Below, piece by piece: positions 5,537 through 13,858 of a stretch of 26,403 bases of DNA. Each line of letters opens with the position of its first letter. Position 1 is the first letter of the stretch. The notes under the pieces are model-generated. The model worked only from the letters and a program-made list of their open reading frames with translations. It did not search any database and was not told the origin of the DNA. Both the position numbers and the translations under genes were made by a program. This DNA comes from MGBC102946 sp022793145 (GTDB lineage: Bacteria > Bacillota_I > Bacilli_A > RF39 > UBA660): contig CANEDJ010000019.1 in NCBI GenBank assembly GCA_947426265.1, positions 1-26,403 of the forward strand. The letters run 5' to 3'.

Positions 5537-8500
5537 ATGCCAAAAATAGTACGAATGGAAGATATCATTGATATTGTTGGTATGAGTAATTATATAAAAG
5601 CATTAGAATTTAATATTGACGACTTAACATATTTAGGTTGTGAACCTTCTGGAAGTAAATTGGTACTTTTTAATTTTGAGTATATAGAAAAAGACAAACA
5701 TTTAATTACTTTGTTTGTAGATGCAGATAAAAATGTAAAAGAGGTAAGATGTGATTGCTCTCATTTTGATGCACTAGAATATTGTCCCCATGTAGCCCTT
5801 GTCATCATGTATTTTTTAACAAACGAAGAATTGGTAGACCAAGGATTAAGTGTTCTAAAAAATCGTTATGATAAAGAATTTAATCATTACTTATTTTCCA
5901 AAATGGCTTTAAAAAAGAAAAAGAAACAACTTGAAATGGAAATTCTTTTAAGACCTTCTAGTTTCCGAAATAAATTCGAATATGAACTAATTATAAAAAT
6001 AGGACAAGATAAAAAATATGTTTTAAAAAAGCAATTAGAAGAATTTTTAAATAATTATCCAGAAGGAAATGAAAAAATAGAATTTGGAAAATCGTTTCTC
6101 TATTCTTCTGAAGATTATTTTTTTTCAAAAGAGGATGAGAAAATTGTCGACTTTTTAAAATTTTATGTAGATAGTCAAACCATCAATAGAAGTTATTATG
6201 GATATTATGGTACCAATAAAGTCACTTCAATTGTACTATCAGGAAAATCTTTAAAAGAATTTTTAAAACTATTAGAAAATCACCCATTTAAAATAGAAGA
6301 AGGATATCATACTCGTTCCTATTCACAGATACAAGCAGATTATCCATTTAAAACCAATATGGATGAAATAAATGGGGACTTACGTGTTGTATTTCACTAT
6401 GAAGAAATAAAACCATTAACAGAAGACTATGAATATTTTATGGATGAAAATGCTTGTTATCATATTGATTCTGAAAGTGCAAGCTTTTTAAAACTGATTG
6501 TTACCAATCATAAACAACAACTATTATTTAAAAAAGAAGAATATAAAGATTTCTCAAGTACAATCTTACCTAAAATTTATGGTATTAATTCTAATATCAA
6601 AATGAGTGGGGAAGTAGAAGAAAAATTTATTTTAGAAAAACCAAATGTCAAATATTTCTTTGAGAAGAAAAGAAATATCATAGAAGCCCATCTTAAACTT
6701 TTTATTTCAAACTATGAATGGGATTTATTTGAGGAAGCACCAATCTATGTTATGAAAGATAAAAATCAGGAGCAAGAATGGATAGAAGAACTTATCCATC
6801 ACCATTTTATATTCAATGAAAAAAAACAAGTATTTGAACTTTCTTTGGAAGATGACATTGTAACGTTTTTAGAAACTGGATTAAAAGCCTTAACAGAACA
6901 CTATGAAGTTTATGTTTCCAAAGATTTAAAAGACATCAAAATTATTAAGAAAACTAGAGTAGAAAGTCAATTTGGAATTGGTAGAGATAACATTTTGTCC
7001 TATCAATTTAGTATCGATGGAATTGATAAAAAAGAAATCTCTAATCTTTTAGATGCAGTGAGAATGAAGAAAAAATATTATCGTCTAAAAAATGGCAATT
7101 ACATGAATTTAGAAGAAAATAAAGATTTAGAAAAAATGGGAAATCTTATCGATGAATTAGAAATAAGAAAAGAAGAATTAAGAAAAGAACAAATTGAAAT
7201 CTCAAAATATAAAAGTTTACAAATAGAAAGATTAGTAGAAGAAGCACAATTAGATTTTGTAAAACTAGATAACGATTTTGAAGAACTGATTCATAATTTT
7301 AGCCAATATAAAAATGCAGAAATTAATCTGCCAAAATCTGACTTAGATATTTTAAGAGATTATCAAGAAATCGGTGTAAAATGGTTAAGTACAATTTCAG
7401 CTTGTGGATTTGGAGGAATCTTAGCAGACGAAATGGGACTCGGAAAATCGATTCAAACAATTATGTATATTAAGTCAAAATTAAAGAGAAATAAAGACGC
7501 TAAATTCTTAATTGTTGTACCAACTTCCTTGATTTATAACTGGGAAAATGAATTCCAAAAATTTGAAAAGAATATTTCTATTTTACTTGTAAATGGAACC
7601 AAACAAAGACGAATGGAATTATTAAAAAAAGAGTATCAAGTACTCATTACTTCTTATGGATTACTAAGACAAGATATTGATAGTTATAAAGAAATTCATT
7701 TTGACACTTGCATTATTGATGAAGCACAAAATATTAAAAATCTAAATACAGAAGTTACCAAAGCTTGCAAAGAAATTTATGCAGACATTAAATTTGCGTT
7801 AACAGGAACACCAATTGAAAACTCGATTTTAGAACTATGGAGTATTTTCGATTTTATTATGCCTGGATATCTTTCAAACTTATCAAAATTTAAAAAACAT
7901 TATAATATAAGAGAAATAGAAGAAAATCCAGAACTTTTATATGAATTAAATAAGCAAATTGCCCCTTTTATTTTAAGAAGAAAGAAAAAAGATGTTTTAA
8001 AAGATTTGCCTGAAAAATTAGAAAATCAAGTATTAGTAGAATTAGATGAATATGAAAAGAAACTATATATTGGAGAGCAAATGAAAACAAAAGAATTGAT
8101 TGAGGAAACAATTCAAAAAGAAGGCTTTATGAAAAGTCAAATTTTAATTTTGTCCTTGTTAACCAAACTGAGAGAGATTTGTATTGACCCAAGATTAATT
8201 TTGGAACAAGAAACTAAGGTCAGTAGCAAATTAAAAACGTTACTAGAAATTTTAAAAGGTTCTATCTCAAATGGCCATAAGATATTAGTTTTTTCTCAGT
8301 TTTCATCTGCTTTAAGTCTAATTAGACAAGAATTAGACCAAGAAAATATCTCTTATTATTATTTAGATGGAAGTACTCCTTCAAAAAGAAGAATGGAAAT
8401 GGCAAATGCGTTTAATGTTGATGAAACCAGTGTATTTTTAATTTCTTTAAAAGCAGGAGGAACTGGACTGAATTTAACAAGTGCTGATATTGTCATTCAT

Positions 8501-8743
8501 GTTGACCCTTGGTGGAATCCACAAGTGGAAAATCAAGCGACAGATAGAAGTCATAGAATTGGTCAAAAAAATGTTGTAGAAGTGATTAAATTAGTTGCAA
8601 AAGGAACAATAGAAGAAAAAATAGTAGAACTTCAAAATAAAAAGAAAAATTTAAGTGAACAAGTGATTGAAGGGGAAGAGAGAGACCAAATCATTTTATC
8701 AAAATTAACAGAAAAAGAATTAAGAAACTTATTAGAATCTTAA
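5537..8743 (+). CDS. SWIM zinc-finger SNF2-family helicase
   Basis: 1068 residues. A SWIM zinc finger, C72-x-C74-x8-C83-x-H85, is followed by a long bacterial SNF2-associated region (about 100-590). The SNF2/RecA core comes next: motif I DEMGLGKS (631-638), motif II DEAQ (728-731), LTGTPIEN, and C-terminal motifs LKAGGTGLNLTSAD and QATDRSHRIGQ. SNF2 ATPases translocate on double-stranded DNA and remodel protein-DNA complexes. The layout matches the Firmicutes YwqA-type proteins, probably linked to DNA repair or transcription, but no substrate can be inferred. RBS AAGGAGG. It is convergent with the radical SAM gene, the stop codons overlapping. Confidence 0.92.
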   Translation: MPKIVRMEDIIDIVGMSNYIKALEFNIDDLTYLGCEPSGSKLVLFNFEYIEKDKHLITLFVDADKNVKEVRCDCSHFDALEYCPHVALVIMYFLTNEELVDQGLSVLKNRYDKEFNHYLFSKMALKKKKKQLEMEILLRPSSFRNKFEYELIIKIGQDKKYVLKKQLEEFLNNYPEGNEKIEFGKSFLYSSEDYFFSKEDEKIVDFLKFYVDSQTINRSYYGYYGTNKVTSIVLSGKSLKEFLKLLENHPFKIEEGYHTRSYSQIQADYPFKTNMDEINGDLRVVFHYEEIKPLTEDYEYFMDENACYHIDSESASFLKLIVTNHKQQLLFKKEEYKDFSSTILPKIYGINSNIKMSGEVEEKFILEKPNVKYFFEKKRNIIEAHLKLFISNYEWDLFEEAPIYVMKDKNQEQEWIEELIHHHFIFNEKKQVFELSLEDDIVTFLETGLKALTEHYEVYVSKDLKDIKIIKKTRVESQFGIGRDNILSYQFSIDGIDKKEISNLLDAVRMKKKYYRLKNGNYMNLEENKDLEKMGNLIDELEIRKEELRKEQIEISKYKSLQIERLVEEAQLDFVKLDNDFEELIHNFSQYKNAEINLPKSDLDILRDYQEIGVKWLSTISACGFGGILADEMGLGKSIQTIMYIKSKLKRNKDAKFLIVVPTSLIYNWENEFQKFEKNISILLVNGTKQRRMELLKKEYQVLITSYGLLRQDIDSYKEIHFDTCIIDEAQNIKNLNTEVTKACKEIYADIKFALTGTPIENSILELWSIFDFIMPGYLSNLSKFKKHYNIREIEENPELLYELNKQIAPFILRRKKKDVLKDLPEKLENQVLVELDEYEKKLYIGEQMKTKELIEETIQKEGFMKSQILILSLLTKLREICIDPRLILEQETKVSSKLKTLLEILKGSISNGHKILVFSQFSSALSLIRQELDQENISYYYLDGSTPSKRRMEMANAFNVDETSVFLISLKAGGTGLNLTSADIVIHVDPWWNPQVENQATDRSHRIGQKNVVEVIKLVAKGTIEEKIVELQNKKKNLSEQVIEGEERDQIILSKLTEKELRNLLES

Positions 8744-8751
8744 TTCTTTTT
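8712..8751. terminator. Bidirectional terminator between convergent genes
   Basis: A 14-bp perfect stem, AAAAAGAATTAAGA (8712-8725) with TCTTAATTCTTTTT (8738-8751), has a 12-nt loop and U-tracts in both directions. It lies inside the last helicase codons and covers both stop codons. Confidence 0.85.
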
Positions 8752-10053
8752 GATAATGTAAAAATAAGTATCTAAGAAAAATATCTCTTCTCCTATTTCC
8801 TTATAAAATTTGTTTGGATGACTGCTTTCAATTAGAATGATACCTTTAGAATTGAGCAAGGATAACCAAATAGCAATGTTATTTCTACATAATAATTTTG
8901 GTTCATTACAGTAGATAAAACTTAGCTTTCCTTTTTCATCATTTTGTAAATCATAAATATTTGTATCATCAGCTGTTTTTAAAACCCCTTTTGGTGTTAA
9001 CAGACATAAAAATTGAAGTGTTTTTAAAGAGGTATCAAAACTATATACATGGTCATGACTACGTAGATTTTCTGATATTATTTTTTTTCTAAAATTGTCA
9101 GAAGATAGCCCAAAACCTTGGTAGGTATTTCTTCGCACCAATTCTTTATCAATAGAATTTAAAACGTCGAATTTTTTTAACAACCAATCAGGAGAAATCA
9201 AGTCTTCCTTTTTAGGGTCTCCTGTAATTCTATGAATGACAATATCTGGCCTTAAAAGTTCTAGCTGGTCACAAACAATATCTACATATTCTTCTTTCGT
9301 TAAAATAGGAAAAGGATTTTCTAGATAGAGTTGTCCTAATTTGGTATTTTTTAAAACATGTAGCATATGAATTTTAATTCCATTGATATCTAGTTTATTT
9401 AAATAACGAATCGTATCTAACATCATTTCTTTGGTTTCATTAGGTAAGCCATTCATGATATGAACAACAACATTGATGTTTCGCTTACGAAGTTCAAAAA
9501 CCATATGTTCAAAGCACTCTAAAGTATGACAACGATTAATTAATTTTGAAGTTTCTTCATGAATGGTTTGGAGTCCTAATTCAACCGTTAAAAACGTTCT
9601 CTTTGATAGTTCTTCTAAATAAGTGAGGCATTCCTCCGTGATGGCGTCAGCTCTTGTAGCGATAGAAAGTCCAACAACATCTTTTAACTTTAAAATTGAT
9701 TCATACTTTTCTTTTAATGTATCAATATCTGCATAAGTATTGGTATGTGCTTGAAAATATCCAATGTACTTACTGTTTGGCCATTTCTTACTAACTGTAT
9801 TTTTAACCTGTTCAAATTGAGTGATTAAATCATCTTGTTCATTTCCAGCAAAGTCTCCACTTCCCAAATGGGAACAATAAATGCATCCTCCAGTACCAAC
9901 TGTTCCATCAATATTTGGACAAGTAAAACCAGCATTTAAACTGACTTTAAAGATTTTTGAGTGAAATTCTTTTTTGTAAAAATAATCTAACGTATGATAA
10001 CGCTTGTTATTTTCTGTAAAGGGGAATAAATTTTCTTTTCTAGTCCATTTCAT
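8740..10053 (-). CDS. Radical SAM protein of the YtqA/YhcC family with extra C-terminal tail
   Basis: 437 residues. The radical SAM cluster site is C45-x11-C57-x2-C60 in CPNIDGTVGTGGCIYC, the spacing typical of the YtqA/YhcC (TIGR01212) group, which average about 300-320 residues. The exact reaction of this group is not certain to me; in Bacillus ytqA neighbours ytqB, a tRNA-modifying methyltransferase. The last 125 or so residues are an addition with methyltransferase-like pieces (VYSFDTSLKTLQFL, GIILIES, final strand YFYIIKK) but no glycine-rich SAM loop. The start is set at 10053: the upstream TTG at 10071 overlaps the RBS GGAAAGG. Confidence 0.85.
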   Translation of the reverse strand: MKWTRKENLFPFTENNKRYHTLDYFYKKEFHSKIFKVSLNAGFTCPNIDGTVGTGGCIYCSHLGSGDFAGNEQDDLITQFEQVKNTVSKKWPNSKYIGYFQAHTNTYADIDTLKEKYESILKLKDVVGLSIATRADAITEECLTYLEELSKRTFLTVELGLQTIHEETSKLINRCHTLECFEHMVFELRKRNINVVVHIMNGLPNETKEMMLDTIRYLNKLDINGIKIHMLHVLKNTKLGQLYLENPFPILTKEEYVDIVCDQLELLRPDIVIHRITGDPKKEDLISPDWLLKKFDVLNSIDKELVRRNTYQGFGLSSDNFRKKIISENLRSHDHVYSFDTSLKTLQFLCLLTPKGVLKTADDTNIYDLQNDEKGKLSFIYCNEPKLLCRNNIAIWLSLLNSKGIILIESSHPNKFYKEIGEEIFFLDTYFYIIKKN

Positions 10054-10109
10054 ATAACAATACCTTTCCAAGAACTTCTAATATAATCATATGATAGTTC
10101 GTTTTATTT

Positions 10110-10139
10110 ATTATAAAGAAATTGACACTATTTTGTCAA
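10110..10139 (-). promoter_or_regulatory. Radical SAM gene promoter with palindrome
   Basis: On the minus strand TTGACA (10139-10134), an 18-nt spacer and TATAAT (10115-10110). The -35 is half of an inverted repeat TTGACA-n6-TGTCAA (10122-10139) that may be a repressor site. Confidence 0.7.
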
Positions 10140-10204
10140 TGATGTGAAAAAATTTTGAAAAAATGATAAAAAATTTCCAAAAACTTTTCTATTTTCTGTG
10201 ATTT

Positions 10205-10213
10205 TGATATAAT
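10205..10213 (+). promoter_or_regulatory. Extended -10 promoter of the membrane protein gene
   Basis: TGATATAAT, a consensus extended -10, lies about 20 nt before the start codon; no clear -35. Confidence 0.65.
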
Positions 10214-10232
10214 GTACGTGGAGGTTAAGAAA

Positions 10233-11717
10233 ATGAAAAAACATAACTTATTGAAAACACTTGCGATTTTCTTTGTAGTGTTAGTTGCACTTAGTTGGAT
10301 TATTCCAGTTGGAACATCAACAAGTGGTACTTATGTAGAAGGGACAACTAGTCCAGTAGGAATCTTCCATTTGTTTCGTTTACCATTATTAACGATTGGA
10401 ACTTTTTTACAATATGGACTTGTATTCTTAGGGATTGGTGGTCTTTATGGAGTATTAAATAGAACAGGTGCTTATGTTCCTTTTGTAAAACGAGTTGCAA
10501 ATTATTGGAAAGGAAATGAGACATTATTTCTATCACTTGTAATTGGTGGATTTGCGCTTTTAGCATCTTTAACAGCTTTAAGCTTTCCATTATTTATATT
10601 AGTACCATTCTTTATCACTGTTATCCTTGTTATGGGAATGAGAAAAACAACAGCATTAGCTGCAACAGTAGGAGCAATTCTAGTAGGATTAACTGGAAGT
10701 ACTTATGGGTTTAATGTAAGTGGATATATTAATACCTATCTAGAATTAGATGTGAACAATTTAATGTTTACAAAAATTATTCTACTTGTTATGCTTGTAA
10801 CCTTATTAATTCTTTTTGTAACAAAATATGCAAGAGTTGATTTGGCGATGGCAAAGAAAAAAGAAAAGAAAGTAGAAAAGAAAGAAACAAAAGCTTCTAA
10901 GAAAAAAGAAGAAGTGATTGCAAAAGAAGAAAAGGAAGAACCAAAAATTTTATTTTTCCAAGAGAAATATCAGAATAATAAGAGTGTAGCACCTATGATT
11001 ATCATTCTTTCACTAGCAATCGTTTTATCATTGGTAATGATGTTTAATTGGTATTATGGATTAAAAGTCACTTTCTTCCAAGATATTTATACTTCACTTA
11101 TGGAAATCAAGATTGGAGATTATCCTTTGGTTTCAAATTTACTTGGAGGTCTATCTCAATTTGGATATTGGTCATATTACGAATTAACGGTTGTATTAAT
11201 TATTTCTAGTTTATTGATTGGATGGATTTACAGTTTAAAATTTGATGAAATTTTAGATGGATTCTTTAAAGGTGCGAAAAGAATGACAAAAGTTGCATTC
11301 TATGCAAGTATTTGTAGTATTTTCTTCGCTGTTATTTTAACAAATCAATCAGGAAATATGTTTGCAACAATTACTAACTATTTATTAAATTTAACCAAAT
11401 CATTCAACTTCTTTATTACATCAGTTTTATCTTTTATAGGAGGATTCTTCTATAATGATTTCTATTACTTAGTAGGGGAGACAAGACCTTTATTAGCAAG
11501 CAAATATGATGCGGCAACTCTACCAGTTGTAGGACTTGCACTGCAATCAATGTATGGACTTGCAATGATGGTATTCCCATCTAGTGTAATTTTGATATCA
11601 GGATTAAGCTATTTGGAAGTATCTTATAAAGATTGGTTAAAATATATTTGGAAATTCTTATTAAGTATTTTTGTAGTCATTATGCTTGTATTAATTATTT
11701 CTACATTATTTATTTAA
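10233..11717 (+). CDS. Polytopic membrane protein, probable transporter
   Basis: 494 residues with about 10-12 hydrophobic segments in two halves. The halves are split by a strongly charged cytoplasmic loop (about residues 207-236, alternating Lys and Glu). The first half has GLYGVLNRTGAY and a Gly/Ala/Ser-rich helix pair; the second half has FIGGFFYNDFYYLVGETRP, a likely functional re-entrant region. The layout recalls the YfcC/DcuC-like ion-transporter superfamily, but I cannot assign a substrate or be sure of the family. The start at 10233 follows GTGGAGG by 8 nt; an in-frame ATG at 10212 falls in the -10 box and is rejected. A terminator follows, so it is a single-gene unit. Confidence 0.75.
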   Translation: MKKHNLLKTLAIFFVVLVALSWIIPVGTSTSGTYVEGTTSPVGIFHLFRLPLLTIGTFLQYGLVFLGIGGLYGVLNRTGAYVPFVKRVANYWKGNETLFLSLVIGGFALLASLTALSFPLFILVPFFITVILVMGMRKTTALAATVGAILVGLTGSTYGFNVSGYINTYLELDVNNLMFTKIILLVMLVTLLILFVTKYARVDLAMAKKKEKKVEKKETKASKKKEEVIAKEEKEEPKILFFQEKYQNNKSVAPMIIILSLAIVLSLVMMFNWYYGLKVTFFQDIYTSLMEIKIGDYPLVSNLLGGLSQFGYWSYYELTVVLIISSLLIGWIYSLKFDEILDGFFKGAKRMTKVAFYASICSIFFAVILTNQSGNMFATITNYLLNLTKSFNFFITSVLSFIGGFFYNDFYYLVGETRPLLASKYDAATLPVVGLALQSMYGLAMMVFPSSVILISGLSYLEVSYKDWLKYIWKFLLSIFVVIMLVLIISTLFI

Positions 11718-11745
11718 AGAGGCAAAAAAGTTGCTTCTTTTCTTT
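11716..11745 (+). terminator. Terminator of the membrane protein gene
   Basis: AAAGAGGCAA (11716-11725) pairs with TTGCTTCTTT (11731-11740) with one G-U, then TCTTTT. The stop codon lies at its foot. Confidence 0.8.
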
Positions 11746-11751
11746 TGGGTA

Positions 11752-11760
11752 TGATATAAT
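11752..11760 (+). promoter_or_regulatory. Extended -10 promoter
   Basis: TGATATAAT, 25 nt before the next start; a possible -35 TTGCTT (11731-11736) lies in the preceding terminator arm. Confidence 0.65.
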
Positions 11761-11785
11761 GAAATTATAATTGGGAGGTACAAAA

Positions 11786-12235
11786 ATGGCAAAGAAAAAA
11801 GAAATAGTACAAGAAGAAATAGAAGAGTTAGAAGAAACAGAATTAGAAGATGACGATTGGGATGAAGATGATGATTACGAAGTAGATGATTCTTATGAGG
11901 AAGCAATGCGACTTGAAAAAGAAGCTCGAAAACAACTCAAAGAAGAAGCGATGAAACGTGCATTTCAAAGAGATGATACAATTGGAATTAGAAAAAATTA
12001 TAATTTTTTACTTGGATATGGAACATTTGTTAGAATATTATTTATAGTAAGTGCGATGATTACTGGAGTATCATATTTGATTCTTGCAATTTCAGAAGAG
12101 GAACCACTTTTTTTGATACCTGCAATCATTTTTGTAATTTTTTTACTACTAGCGGGTTACTTAACAGAAGTCTTCTTAAAATGGCTTGCTTATGTTTTGA
12201 AAACCTTACATGAAATCAATAAAAAACTAAAATAG
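11786..12235 (+). CDS. Small acidic membrane protein, unknown function
   Basis: 149 residues. A long, very acidic N-terminal part (about residues 8-40, nearly all Glu/Asp, including DDDWDEDDDY) is followed by a basic helix, then two membrane segments near 78-100 and 106-126, and a short cytoplasmic end. No recognised domain. The start at 11786 follows GGGAGG; a TTG at 11771 would lie across the RBS. It is a separate unit with its own promoter and terminator. Confidence 0.8.
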   Translation: MAKKKEIVQEEIEELEETELEDDDWDEDDDYEVDDSYEEAMRLEKEARKQLKEEAMKRAFQRDDTIGIRKNYNFLLGYGTFVRILFIVSAMITGVSYLILAISEEEPLFLIPAIIFVIFLLLAGYLTEVFLKWLAYVLKTLHEINKKLK

Positions 12236-12242
12236 TTATGAG

Positions 12243-12266
12243 AAAAGGTGTGAAATCATCTTTTTT
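12243..12266 (+). terminator. Terminator of the small acidic protein gene
   Basis: AAAAGGTG (12243-12250) pairs with CATCTTTT (12257-12264), one G-U, followed by T's. Confidence 0.75.
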
Positions 12267-12280
12267 CTTTTAGGAAAGTA

Positions 12281-12289
12281 TGCTAAAAT
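12281..12289 (+). promoter_or_regulatory. Candidate promoter of the DUF2207-like operon
   Basis: Extended -10 TGCTAAAAT, 26 nt before the start at 12316; no clear -35. Confidence 0.5.
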
Positions 12290-12315
12290 GAAAGGGAAGA
12301 TAAGGAAGTGAAACA

Positions 12316-13227
12316 ATGGAAATTTTAACTTTCATATATTATTTTTTATTAATAGCGTGGTATATTGGAGTGATGACTTTAATTATTTATTTATACAATC
12401 ATAATTATAAGCCATATCCAAATAAAATAAGTCAGAAGTATTATGAAGAACTTCCAAGTGATTTGGATGCTGGAGAACTATCAATTTTATTATATCGTAA
12501 GATTGAACCACAAGTTTTTACAACTGTAATATTAAGCTTGATAAAAAAAGGGGCTTTAGAATTGAAGTTTTATGAAGAAGATTATCACTTTAAAATTGTG
12601 AATGCACCAGGAAGAATTAAACTTAGTCGTTCTGAAGTAGTAATTCAAGATTTTTTAATGTCGATAGGAAAGATGGGCGAATTTTCTTTAAAAGAAATGG
12701 CTATATTTTGTGGAACTAAAAAAGGAGATTCGGAATTTTTATTTCAATTTGATTTGTGGAAAAATGTGTTACGTCGTGAATCTTCTAAAAAAAGGTTTTT
12801 TGATGAAAAAAAAGGTTATGCAATGGTAAAACTAGCAAAAAATTTTGGAATATTATTATTGATTGTTAATTTTATAGGTGGATATCATTTATTTACTGGA
12901 TATAGTACTGTTTTACCAATTCTATTTTTGCCATTCTTTTTTTCAATCTTATACCGAAGAACAGAACATTATAGTGAAGAATATGAGAAATGGATGGCAT
13001 TTGGAAATTATTTGGACCATCTGAAAGAGTTCCCAGAATCAAAAGAAATTCATGATTTTACAATAAGTGCGATTGTATTAAAAAAAATGAATGCTCTTTA
13101 TCAATATAAATCAGATGATAAAAGTATTATATTTGCGAATACTTTACATCAAACATTAATGAAATGTTATCGCCATGCTTATTTAAATGGAAACAGGAGT
13201 TTTACAAATATATGGAGTTCAAAATAG
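12316..13227 (+). CDS. DUF2207-like membrane protein (C-terminal part only)
   Basis: 303 residues. One N-terminal membrane segment (about 4-28) is followed by the typical YYEELPSDLDAGELSILLYRK sequence spacing of DUF2207 proteins and two winged-helix-like stretches, including the TTVILSLIKKGALELKFYE region. A membrane hairpin follows (about 175-215), then EEYEKWMAFGNYLDHLKEF, the cytoplasmic W-x-x-F-x-x-Y-L signature. The extracellular N-terminal domain and signal peptide of full-length family members are absent. Function unknown; envelope-associated. Its last 16 nt overlap the next gene, so translation is probably coupled. Confidence 0.7.
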   Translation: MEILTFIYYFLLIAWYIGVMTLIIYLYNHNYKPYPNKISQKYYEELPSDLDAGELSILLYRKIEPQVFTTVILSLIKKGALELKFYEEDYHFKIVNAPGRIKLSRSEVVIQDFLMSIGKMGEFSLKEMAIFCGTKKGDSEFLFQFDLWKNVLRRESSKKRFFDEKKGYAMVKLAKNFGILLLIVNFIGGYHLFTGYSTVLPILFLPFFFSILYRRTEHYSEEYEKWMAFGNYLDHLKEFPESKEIHDFTISAIVLKKMNALYQYKSDDKSIIFANTLHQTLMKCYRHAYLNGNRSFTNIWSSK

Positions 13228-13850
13228 AGGAGAATGTATATCCTGTAGAGATTATTAGAAAAAAAAATAAGAATACTTATATTCGGGTAAAAAGTGGAAA
13301 AATTATATCTGTTACCACAAATAGATGGGTATCAGAAAGGCAAATCGAAAAGTTATTAAAAGAAAACGTCGAGGCTTTAAAAAAGATGCTAATAAAATGT
13401 CAAAAAGAAGATGATAAAAAAGAGAACTTTTATATTTTAGGAACAAAGTATGATATAATTATTGTGTCTGGAATAGATAGTATAGAAATTTCTGGAAATA
13501 AAATATTTACTCCAACCAAAAGAAAATTGGAATTATGGTACAAATCAGAAATGAAGAAATTATTTGAAGAACATTTGATGTTTTGGTATGAAAAATTTGA
13601 AGAATCTATTCCTAATCCCAAATTAAAAATTAGAACGATGAAAACAAGGTGGGGAGTTTGTAATATCAAAGATAATTCAGTTACATTAAATAGTAGATTA
13701 ATGGAATATGATAGTACTAAACTAGATTATGTAATCATCCATGAATTATCCCACTTTAAACATTTTAATCATTCTAAAGATTTTTGGGCACTTGTATCAA
13801 AATATTGTCCAAACTATAAAGAAATAAGAAAAGCCTTAAGAGAAGAGTAG
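13212..13850 (+). CDS. YgjP-like metallopeptidase domain protein (DUF45)
   Basis: 212 residues. A zinc-metallopeptidase signature HELSH (H177-E178-x-x-H181) is followed by FKHFNHSKDFW, the YgjP/SprT-like C-terminal pattern, and preceded by the family motif KTRWGVCN. The N-terminal half is a basic beta-rich domain. E. coli YgjP and relatives are presumed cytoplasmic peptidases of unknown substrate. The start at 13212 is chosen (AGGAG at 13195-13199); an in-frame ATG at 13164 lies 48 nt deeper in the previous gene without an RBS. Second gene of a likely three-gene operon with the DUF2207-like and M23 genes. Confidence 0.85.
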   Translation: MEFKIEENVYPVEIIRKKNKNTYIRVKSGKIISVTTNRWVSERQIEKLLKENVEALKKMLIKCQKEDDKKENFYILGTKYDIIIVSGIDSIEISGNKIFTPTKRKLELWYKSEMKKLFEEHLMFWYEKFEESIPNPKLKIRTMKTRWGVCNIKDNSVTLNSRLMEYDSTKLDYVIIHELSHFKHFNHSKDFWALVSKYCPNYKEIRKALREE

Positions 13851-13858
13851 GTGAGAAG

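Noticed and set aside
10348..10590. Minus-strand 80-codon frame inside the membrane protein gene
   Set aside because: No RBS or promoter, and the plus-strand frame has clear membrane-protein composition.
11706..11906. Minus-strand Leu/Pro-rich frame
   Set aside because: It is the complement of the acidic coding sequence of the small membrane protein and of a terminator; no RBS.
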